DNA of 12,922 nucleotides from Paludibacteraceae bacterium (GTDB lineage Bacteria > Bacteroidota > Bacteroidia > Bacteroidales > Paludibacteraceae). This document shows, piece by piece, positions 7,062 to 12,922 of the stretch. Under the pieces are notes generated by a model that ran no database searches, was not told the DNA's origin, and was given only the letters and a program-made list of their open reading frames with translations. Position 1 is the stretch's first letter, and each line of letters begins with the position of its first letter. A program made the position numbers and the translations under genes. The stretch spans positions 1 to 12,922 of the forward strand of contig JALNVE010000052.1 in the NCBI GenBank assembly GCA_023227695.1, given 5' to 3'.

Positions 7062-10000
7062 TTGAAAACTAAGTATATAATATCCAGTTTATGCTTGCTG
7101 TTTTTCATCGTGGGTTGTTCCACGAAGAAAAACACCGCTTTAAGGCGTAATTACCACGCCATGACAACGAAATATAATGTATATTTCAATGCCGATGAAT
7201 CCTATAAGAAAGGTTATAAAAAGATAGAAGAGGCTTATAAACCAGATTATTCGAATATCATTGAGATGTATTCTGTAAGCAATGGTGCCACCAAAGGTGT
7301 TGCTGTGAGCGATATGAAACGTACTCAGGAAAAATGCGAAAAGGCTGTAAAAGAACACTCTATAAAGAAAAAGCCTAAGAAGAAATTCGAGAAGATGCGC
7401 GACCCTAAATATGTGTCGTTCTACAACCAGGAGGAGTTTAATCCTAAGATGGATGATGTCTGGATGCTTTTTGCAAAGGCAAAATACTATTCAAATGATT
7501 ACTTGGCCGCATCGGCTATGTTCACATACGTGACCAAACATTTCTCTGAAGATAAGGCACTTGTGGCTGAGGCAATGATTTGGAAGGCTAGGTCGCTAAA
7601 GGAGATGGAGTGGTTTTATGAGGCTGATGATATGTTGAAAAAGGTGGACGATTCGGTTTTTGATGAAAGACTGAATAATCTGTACGCTGGTGCTTACGCT
7701 GATTTGTTGATTGCCCAACACGAATACAAAGAGGCTTTGCCTTATTTGGAAACAGCCATCGCTACGGAGAAAAATAGGAAGACGCGTTTGCGTTTTACCT
7801 TCATTGCCGGTCAGCTTTATCAGGAGTTGGGCGATAAGGCTAAGGCTTACGAAAAATTTGAAGAGGTGCTTTCTCATAACACATCTTACGAGATGGAGTT
7901 CAATTCAATAATCCGCCAGACTGAGGTTTACTCAGGCGGAGAAAGCACAGACTTGATCAAGTCTTTGGAGAAGATGGCAAAGAAGAGCAAAAACTCCGAT
8001 TACTTGGATCAAATCTATTATGCAATAGGAAATATCTATTTGGCAAAAGCTGATACGACAAAAGCTATTGAGAATTATATCCTTTCTGCAGAAAAAAGTA
8101 CGAGAAACGGTTTGGAGAAAGCACAGACGCTTATCTCTTTAGGAGATATCTACTATACTCAAAAAAATTATCTGAAGGCTCAGCCTTGTTATTCAGAGGC
8201 TTCTTCCTTGATAGATCAGAAACATGATGATTATATCCGCGTGTCCAGATTGTCTCAGATATTGAATGAGTTGGCTCGCGATTATGAGACCGTAACCCTA
8301 CAGGATAGCTTGCAGGTTTTGGCATTGGCTCCGAAAGAGACTCGTATGGCTGCTATCAATGCTGCCATCAAGAAAATCAACGATGAAGAGTTGGCTCAAC
8401 GCAAACGTGAAGAGGAAGAGCGTTTGGCTCAAAAACGTCTTGATATAGAGATTGAGAATGTGGCTGTGATGAACCGAAATGCATTGGGCGTCAACGACAG
8501 AAATACATGGTATTTTGCCAATAAGGCGACTGTCGACAAGGGTAAGTTGGAGTTCCAACGTAAGTTTGGAAAACGTAAGTTGGAAGATGATTGGAACCGT
8601 AAAAATAAAGCACTTGCTATTTTCTCCGAAGATGCTATGGCCGATGCTCAGATGAATCAGATGATACCGGATTCACTGCTGGGTGATGATCAGAATCAGA
8701 ACAAGACACAGATCGCCGCAGAGAATGATCCAAAACGTCCAGAATACTATTTGAGACAGATGCCTTTCACACCTGAACAGGTACAGGCTTCTAATGTGCA
8801 AATTGCAGATGCTTTGTTTAATATGGCAATGCTCTATGATGAGAAGTTGATGGATTATCCTCAGGCAATCAAGACATTCGAAGAGTTTACCCGTCGTTTC
8901 CCTCAAGATCGTAGGGTAGTGGATGCCTATTTCTATTGCTATCGAATCAATGAGAAGATAGGAAATTTGGAAGCATCTAACGATTACCGTATGCGTATCA
9001 TCAACCAATATCCTGATACAAAATATGCTAAGATATTGAGTAATCCTGATTACAAGAGAACTTTGGAGCTCATGATTGCTGAGCAGGATTCTTTGTATGA
9101 ACGTACATACGCGGCTTATTTGAATGGCAACTTTGCAACAGTCAACAAAAATACGGCTTACATGGAGAAGAATTATCCGGTTTCTGCCCTAATGCCTAAG
9201 TTCTTATTGTTAAGATCTTTGGGTATAGGCAAAACGGGTGATAGAGACTCCTTTGCTGTTGCACTTAAGTCTTTAGTGGAGCATTATCCAACAAGTGATG
9301 TTTCTTCTATGGCTAAGGATATCTTGGCTTTGATGAACCAAGGCAACAATCCTGCAGCAGGTACTCCTGGCGGATTGATGGCTTTGCGTGACAAAAATGT
9401 TCAACAGGATGCCGCTGAAAATGGTGTAGGAGAACGTCGCTTCAAAACAAATACAAACATTCCTTATTTGTTTAAACTAACAACAGACCCAACTGAGGTG
9501 GAGGCGAACCGTTTACTTTATGTAACGGCCATGTATAACTTCACCAAGTTCTTGGTTAAGGACTTCGATTTGAGCGTAAGACAAGGTGTTTTGACCGTTT
9601 CTGGTTTGGATAATTTGGAGGAGGCTCTTTGGTATCAGAAGGGAATATTCGAGGATGATGGCGTCAAGAAGTTGTTGTATGGTAAGAAATATGACTCGTA
9701 TGTGATTGCCGTTGAAAACGAAGAGCTGATTGGCACGAAGTTCACCATGGACGATTACAAGGCCTTCTATCGTGATAGCATCACAGTTGGCGAAAGAAAA
9801 CGCAGCGCTTCTCAAGGTGCTAAGGTTGAGTTGGTCGACATAGAAAAAAAGGCGTTGGATAGCATAGCAGCTTCCAATACTTCATTGTCTAACGTTAAGG
9901 CGGGTGATGATCTGATCAATGCGAAACCAACTGCGCCATCGGCAAACCCGGTTGCTCCAGCAACAGAGGTTAAGCCTGCTGAGAAACCGGCAGAAACTCC

Positions 10001-10466
10001 TGCTCCGGAAGCAAAAGCAGGGGAGACACCACAACCTCAGACGCCGCAACCAGCTAAGCCTGCTGCTCCTAAAAATTTGAAGAAATATAAAGGTCTATAT
10101 ACTTACGATGAGGAGGCTCCTCATTACTTCGTGATTCTAGTTGTAAAGGGTAGTGCTGATGCTAATGCAGTGAAGACTACGATTGACTCTTACAATGCGG
10201 CTTCTCAGTCGTTGTTGAACTTGAGTACGCAGGTTGAGTCGGCTAAGGCATTCCCTCAGATGTTTGTTGTGGGTTCTATCTCTAGCGCTGCTTTGGCTAA
10301 CTCTTATTTGATGCAGGTTGTGAAGAGTGCAGACATTAAGAATGCTCTCAAAGGTGTTGAGTATAGAAACATAGTTATTTCAAAGGATAATTTGGATGTC
10401 TTGAAAGAGAGCGGAAACATTACTGTTTACATGGAGCTTTTCAAGAGATTGTATTTAGGTCGATAG
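7062..10466 (+). CDS. PorW/SprE-like tetratricopeptide lipoprotein
   Basis: Large (1134 residues) predicted envelope lipoprotein resembling PorW/SprE, which in Porphyromonas and Flavobacterium is needed for type IX secretion (and gliding in the latter). The start MKTKYIISSL leads into a lipobox IVGC (Cys19); the mature end, with RRNYHAMTTKYNVYFN at 28-43, is the family's hallmark. TPR-like helices occupy about 130-400 and 580-760, split by a charged helix (about 440-470). Residues 801-907 and 1021-1134 look like two copies of one alpha/beta module joined by a Pro/Ala/Glu-rich linker (about 954-1003). The start codon is TTG at 7062: an in-frame stop lies at 7044-7046, and the first in-frame ATG would remove the whole signal peptide. 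It is longer than SprE as I recall it (about 870 residues), due to the C-terminal modules. The PorX-like gene follows after 29 bases, so the two likely share a transcript. A role in secretion here is inference. Confidence 0.78.
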   Translation: MKTKYIISSLCLLFFIVGCSTKKNTALRRNYHAMTTKYNVYFNADESYKKGYKKIEEAYKPDYSNIIEMYSVSNGATKGVAVSDMKRTQEKCEKAVKEHSIKKKPKKKFEKMRDPKYVSFYNQEEFNPKMDDVWMLFAKAKYYSNDYLAASAMFTYVTKHFSEDKALVAEAMIWKARSLKEMEWFYEADDMLKKVDDSVFDERLNNLYAGAYADLLIAQHEYKEALPYLETAIATEKNRKTRLRFTFIAGQLYQELGDKAKAYEKFEEVLSHNTSYEMEFNSIIRQTEVYSGGESTDLIKSLEKMAKKSKNSDYLDQIYYAIGNIYLAKADTTKAIENYILSAEKSTRNGLEKAQTLISLGDIYYTQKNYLKAQPCYSEASSLIDQKHDDYIRVSRLSQILNELARDYETVTLQDSLQVLALAPKETRMAAINAAIKKINDEELAQRKREEEERLAQKRLDIEIENVAVMNRNALGVNDRNTWYFANKATVDKGKLEFQRKFGKRKLEDDWNRKNKALAIFSEDAMADAQMNQMIPDSLLGDDQNQNKTQIAAENDPKRPEYYLRQMPFTPEQVQASNVQIADALFNMAMLYDEKLMDYPQAIKTFEEFTRRFPQDRRVVDAYFYCYRINEKIGNLEASNDYRMRIINQYPDTKYAKILSNPDYKRTLELMIAEQDSLYERTYAAYLNGNFATVNKNTAYMEKNYPVSALMPKFLLLRSLGIGKTGDRDSFAVALKSLVEHYPTSDVSSMAKDILALMNQGNNPAAGTPGGLMALRDKNVQQDAAENGVGERRFKTNTNIPYLFKLTTDPTEVEANRLLYVTAMYNFTKFLVKDFDLSVRQGVLTVSGLDNLEEALWYQKGIFEDDGVKKLLYGKKYDSYVIAVENEELIGTKFTMDDYKAFYRDSITVGERKRSASQGAKVELVDIEKKALDSIAASNTSLSNVKAGDDLINAKPTAPSANPVAPATEVKPAEKPAETPAPEAKAGETPQPQTPQPAKPAAPKNLKKYKGLYTYDEEAPHYFVILVVKGSADANAVKTTIDSYNAASQSLLNLSTQVESAKAFPQMFVVGSISSAALANSYLMQVVKSADIKNALKGVEYRNIVISKDNLDVLKESGNITVYMELFKRLYLGR

Positions 10467-10495
10467 GACCTGTATAACGTTTAATCTATAATGAA

Positions 10496-12040
10496 ATGAG
10501 CAGAATACTTTGGGCAGATGATGAGATTGATCTATTGAAAGCACACGTAATGTTCTTGGAAAAGAAGGGTTACGAAGTGGTTTGTGTCAATAATGGTTAT
10601 GATGCTGTTGAGGCTTGCGGTAAAGAGCACTTCGACATCATCTTCTTGGACGAGAACATGCCCGGTATGAACGGATTAGAGGCTCTTTCTAAGATAAAGG
10701 AGATTGACAACACGGTTCCTGTGGTGATGATCACAAAGAGCGAGGAGGAGGATATCATGAACCAAGCAATCGGAAATAAAATTGCTGATTACTTGATTAA
10801 ACCGGTCAATCCGAACCAAATTTTGCTTTCCCTAAAAAAGAATATCAATAAGCAGGAGATCATCTCTGCTACGACGACAGACAGTTATCGTTCGCAGTTT
10901 GGCCGTATCGGTATGCAGATAAACGATTCGTTGACCTATCAGGATTGGATGGACGTTTACCGTAAGTTGGTCTATTGGGAGTTGGAATTGGAAAATGCTG
11001 GCAACCAGATGGATGAGGTGTTGAAGATGCAGAAGGATGAGGCTAACTCCACATTCGTTAAGTTCATCAAGAAGAACTACGAAGATTGGTTCAAAGAGGG
11101 AGCCGACCGTCCGATGATCAGTCCGGATGTATTCAAAAAGAAGGTTTTCCCGTTGCTTGATCAAGGAGAGAAAGTTTTCTTCCTGTTGATCGATAACTTC
11201 AGATACGATCAGTGGCGTGTGATCAAGGAGATGCTTAGTAATGATTTTATTACAGAAGATGAATCTCTTTATTGCAGCATTTTGCCTACGGCAACGCAGT
11301 ATGCGCGCAACGCTATTTTCTCAGGCCTTATGCCTTTGCAAATCCAGCAGATGTTTCCTAAACTTTGGGTGGAAGAGGAGGATGAAGAGGGTAAAAACCT
11401 CCATGAAGATGAGCTGATCCAAACTCAGCTAGACCGTTACAGAAAGAAATATACATTCACTTACAATAAGATTAACGATACGCAGTCGGGCGAAAAGTTG
11501 ATGGAGAACTTGCCTCAATTGATGCAGTCACAGCTGAATGTGGTTGTCTTTAACTTTGTGGATATGCTCTCACATGCGCGTACAGACTCAAAGATGATTC
11601 GTGAGTTGGCCTCTTCTGAAGCGGCTTACCGTTCGTTGACCCTCTCTTGGTTCAAACATTCGTCTATTGTTGATTTCTTGAAAGCTTTGTCAGAGAAGAA
11701 TGTGAAGGTTGTCATCACAACAGACCACGGAACCATTCGTTCGAACAACGCTATCCGTGTTGTGGGTGATAAGAATACGAATACCAATTTGAGATATAAA
11801 GTAGGAAAGAATTTGGATTTCAATCCAAAGGAGGTGATGTGCGTTCGTCAACCGGAGAAGATCGGACTTCCTTCGCCAAATGTAAGTTCCAGCTACATCT
11901 TTGCCGGAAACGACTATTTCTTCGCTTATCCGAACAACTACAACTACTATGCCTCATATTATAGAGGCACCTTCCAGCACGGCGGAATCTCCTTGGAAGA
12001 GATGTTAATCCCGATTGTTACATTGAAGGGAAAAAACTGA
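10496..12040 (+). CDS. porX: PorX-like response regulator with PglZ phosphatase-like domain
   Basis: A 514-residue two-domain protein. Residues 1-120 form a receiver domain with the acid pair Asp8/Asp9, phosphoacceptor Asp52 (FLDENMPG), Thr80 and Lys102 (IKP). After a helical linker (about 125-220) comes a PglZ domain of the alkaline phosphatase superfamily: LLIDNFRYDQW at 230-240 (Asp233), ILPTATQYARN at 262-272 (likely nucleophile Thr265), FVDMLSH at 354-360 (Asp356, His360), TTDHG at 408-412 (Asp410, His411), and QHGGISLEEM at 494-503 (His495). All expected metal ligands are present, so it is probably catalytic. In P. gingivalis PorX pairs with sensor kinase PorY and sigma factor SigP to control type IX secretion genes, and PorX-type proteins hydrolyse nucleotide phosphodiesters. 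The ATG at 10496 overlaps the stop of a two-codon frame (ATG AAA TGA). No DNA-binding domain is present. It is the last gene of the cluster. Confidence 0.9.
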   Translation: MSRILWADDEIDLLKAHVMFLEKKGYEVVCVNNGYDAVEACGKEHFDIIFLDENMPGMNGLEALSKIKEIDNTVPVVMITKSEEEDIMNQAIGNKIADYLIKPVNPNQILLSLKKNINKQEIISATTTDSYRSQFGRIGMQINDSLTYQDWMDVYRKLVYWELELENAGNQMDEVLKMQKDEANSTFVKFIKKNYEDWFKEGADRPMISPDVFKKKVFPLLDQGEKVFFLLIDNFRYDQWRVIKEMLSNDFITEDESLYCSILPTATQYARNAIFSGLMPLQIQQMFPKLWVEEEDEEGKNLHEDELIQTQLDRYRKKYTFTYNKINDTQSGEKLMENLPQLMQSQLNVVVFNFVDMLSHARTDSKMIRELASSEAAYRSLTLSWFKHSSIVDFLKALSEKNVKVVITTDHGTIRSNNAIRVVGDKNTNTNLRYKVGKNLDFNPKEVMCVRQPEKIGLPSPNVSSSYIFAGNDYFFAYPNNYNYYASYYRGTFQHGGISLEEMLIPIVTLKGKN

Positions 12041-12062
12041 TAGAAAGTTTAATTGAGAATAT

Positions 12063-12108
12063 CAAAAATGCGCAAGTCACAAATATGGCTTGCGTATTTT
12101 TGTTTTTT
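12063..12108 (+). terminator. Strong rho-independent terminator after the PorX-like gene
   Basis: Bases 12063-12076 pair with 12089-12102 over 14 positions (core CGCAAG/CTTGCG, one G-T) around a 12-base loop, followed by six T (12103-12108). It lies 22 bases past the stop codon and should end the long transcript. The stem also contains an A-run on the 5' side, so the hairpin could stop transcription on the other strand as well. Confidence 0.85.
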
Positions 12109-12248
12109 GTAGAAAAATAATTTTTTACGAATTGAATTTGAATCTTGCACACTAGCAGAACCAAGGGTAGGGTGCTTAAAACTTGATTTCGAAAATCTCT
12201 ATCTTTAGTATTCCAAAATGAGATGCTGTTCACTAAAGTGCTACGGCC

Positions 12249-12264
12249 GACCCCGAAGGTGGTC
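12249..12264 (+). repeat. GACCC palindrome, copy 1 (degenerate)
   Basis: GACCCCGAAGGTGGTC: a hairpin with GACC/GGTC plus one inner pair and one mismatch, loop GAAG. It is the most divergent of the four copies, 16 bases against 15, and is in the same orientation as copy 2. Confidence 0.8.
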
Positions 12265-12299
12265 GAATATTTGTAGTACAAGGTTGAGTGATTGCCCCC

Positions 12300-12314
12300 G
12301 ACCCTGAAGGGGTC
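12300..12314 (+). repeat. GACCC palindrome, copy 2
   Basis: GACCCTGAAGGGGTC: five Watson-Crick pairs plus a T-G pair around loop GAA. Followed by GC then ATGTTC. Identical in reverse complement to copies 3 and 4. Confidence 0.85.
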
Positions 12315-12415
12315 GCATGTTCCATCGCAAACAAGGCTTGGAATTCAAGCGTTAATCGTCGATTTAATCAAATGAATGGTACAAATTGATTCATCTGCAT
12401 CTCACCTGAACATTC

Positions 12416-12430
12416 GACCCCTTCAGGGTC
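12416..12430 (-). repeat. GACCC palindrome, copy 3 (inverted)
   Basis: GACCCCTTCAGGGTC on the + strand, the exact reverse complement of copy 2. On the - strand it is followed by GA then ATGTTC, matching the flank of copy 2. Confidence 0.85.
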
Positions 12431-12465
12431 GGTGCTTCGTGGAGTCTACATTGCTACAAACATGG

Positions 12466-12480
12466 GACCCCTTCAGGGTC
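12466..12480 (-). repeat. GACCC palindrome, copy 4 (inverted)
   Basis: Same 15 bases as copy 3, again inverted. On the - strand it is followed by CC then ATGTTTGTAG, matching the TATTTGTAG flank of copy 1, so copies 1 and 4 occupy the same place in the two arms. Confidence 0.85.
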
Positions 12481-12602
12481 CTACCGTTGTAAATCGCTCG
12501 ATTTCTCGATTAATAGGGCTTTTGACAATTCTATCACTGCTTTTTGACATGATTTTCATATATAATGATTGGATTTTACTATCTAAAAAGTCTGCCAAAT
12601 TT

Positions 12603-12610
12603 TACTTTTG
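12603..12610 (+). promoter_or_regulatory. Possible -7 promoter box in the non-coding region
   Basis: TACTTTTG fits TAnnTTTG exactly. No clear -33 TTTG is present about 20 bases upstream. A transcript from here would begin near 12616 and meet the hairpin at 12656-12683, giving an RNA of roughly 75-80 bases, or act as the leader of the gene at 12860. Confidence 0.3.
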
Positions 12611-12651
12611 ATTTCAGATACACAAACTAGAATGAACGTTACAGTTAATCT

Positions 12652-12693
12652 AAAAAACCATTCTATTCGGGGGATGAATGGTTGGCTCTTTTT
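12652..12693. terminator. Hairpin with flanking A and T runs, possibly bidirectional terminator
   Basis: AACCATTC (12656-12663) pairs perfectly with GAATGGTT (12676-12683) around a 12-base loop. On the - strand the stem runs straight into a T-run (12657 down to 12652), a good terminator shape; on the + strand five T (12689-12693) follow after a five-base gap. No - strand gene is seen to its right, so its natural direction is unclear. Confidence 0.5.
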
Positions 12694-12791
12694 ATCTTTT
12701 GTTGCAAGTTGTAATGTTGCAGAAGAAGTGGCTACGGTTGCTGAATCTTTATCTTAGTGTATTTCCGTATTGTATGTTTTCATTTGTCTGC

Positions 12792-12809
12792 CTCAAATGC
12801 TGATTTGAG
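12792..12809. promoter_or_regulatory. Perfect dyad upstream of the last gene (possible operator)
   Basis: CTCAAAT and ATTTGAG form a perfect 7-base inverted repeat with a 4-base spacer GCTG, 50 bases before the ATG at 12860. It could be a regulator binding site or a small hairpin. Nothing in the window names a regulator. Confidence 0.3.
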
Positions 12810-12859
12810 CGGATTATTTGAAACGAATGATTTTGGTGTCAATAATAAGGAAATCGCTC

Positions 12860-12922
12860 ATGCAAAAATTAATTACATGCTTATTTGCCCTTCTTTTAAC
12901 GTTGGGTATGGTCCATGCTCAG
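12860..12922 (+). CDS. N-terminus of an exported protein (partial, runs off right edge)
   Basis: An ATG at 12860 opens 21 codons that run to the window end without a stop. They encode a textbook signal peptide: short basic start (MQKLI), hydrophobic core CLFALLLTLG, and a cleavage-type end MVHAQ, with cut probable after VHA. There is no lipobox, so the product is likely periplasmic, outer-membrane or secreted rather than a lipoprotein. Everything that would identify its function lies outside the window. Confidence 0.7.
   Translation, partial: MQKLITCLFALLLTLGMVHAQ

Larger units (their letters stand above)
12241..12489. repeat. Composite inverted repeat of two palindrome pairs
   Basis: The left arm (about 12241-12323) carries palindromes at 12249 and 12300; the right arm (about 12405-12489) carries the same pattern on the other strand, at 12466 and 12416. 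Palindrome spacing is 51 bases on the left and 50 on the right. Reading each arm inward, every palindrome is followed after two or three bases by ATGTTC, ATGTTTGTAG or TATTTGTAG. The arms are about 80 bases apart. The layout resembles REP/BIME-type mosaic elements; no transposase is nearby. Confidence 0.75.
12109..12859. other. Non-coding region with palindromes and possible small transcript
   Basis: No credible coding frame is seen on either strand over about 750 bases. It holds the inverted palindrome pairs (12241-12489), a direct repeat TTTTGACA at 12520-12527 and 12542-12549 (22 bases apart), a -7-like box at 12603, a hairpin at 12656-12683, and a dyad at 12792-12809 before the last gene. 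Each is listed separately or under findings. Confidence 0.65.

Noticed and set aside
12249..12480. CRISPR array
   Set aside because: The repeats are self-complementary, lie in two opposite orientations, and the gaps are uneven (about 35, 101 and 35 bases); no cas genes are present.
12544..12566. Sigma-70 promoter TTGACA ... TATAAT
   Set aside because: The spacer is only 11 bases, far from 17, and Bacteroidota housekeeping promoters use a different consensus.
1..12922. tRNA or rRNA genes
   Set aside because: No cloverleaf, CCA-ended stem or rRNA-like conserved stretch was seen in the non-coding parts.

Overview
The window looks like a core chromosomal segment of a Bacteroidota bacterium, most likely order Bacteroidales. 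Pointers are the gene content (NrnA-type DHH phosphoesterase followed by FKBP-like lipoproteins, a PorW/SprE-like TPR lipoprotein, and a PorX-type receiver-PglZ protein), AT-rich start regions without Shine-Dalgarno motifs, promoter -7 boxes of the Bacteroides type (TAnnTTTG), and an IS30-family transposase tail at the left edge. Genus cannot be decided from the sequence alone.

Layout: 3-110 is the 3' end of an IS30-like transposase. 111-470 has no gene but carries a terminator-like hairpin. From 500 to 12040 nine genes run on the + strand with short gaps or a small overlap: nrnA-like, an FKBP-type PPIase lipoprotein, a second FKBP-like lipoprotein, a strong terminator, a TrmH/SpoU RNA methyltransferase, a membrane-anchored M23/LytM-like protein that has lost its catalytic residues, dxr, rseP, a large PorW/SprE-like lipoprotein, and a PorX-like regulator. 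A strong terminator follows at 12063-12108. 12109-12859 is a non-coding stretch with four GACCC-type palindromes arranged as two inverted pairs, a possible small transcript and a dyad. The window ends inside the signal peptide of a further + strand gene (12860 onward).

How the genes fit together: most act in or on the cell envelope. Two FKBP-like lipoproteins and the pseudo-M23 protein are periplasmic or outer-surface factors; RseP is the inner-membrane site-2 protease; Dxr supplies isoprenoid precursors, including the undecaprenyl carrier. The PorW/SprE-like and PorX-like genes are separated by only 29 bases, and both families are linked to type IX secretion in relatives that have it; whether this organism has the system cannot be judged here. 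The points most worth a second look are the inverted palindrome pairs, the duplicated C-terminal module of the SprE-like protein, the dead M23 domain, and the PorW/SprE-PorX linkage.
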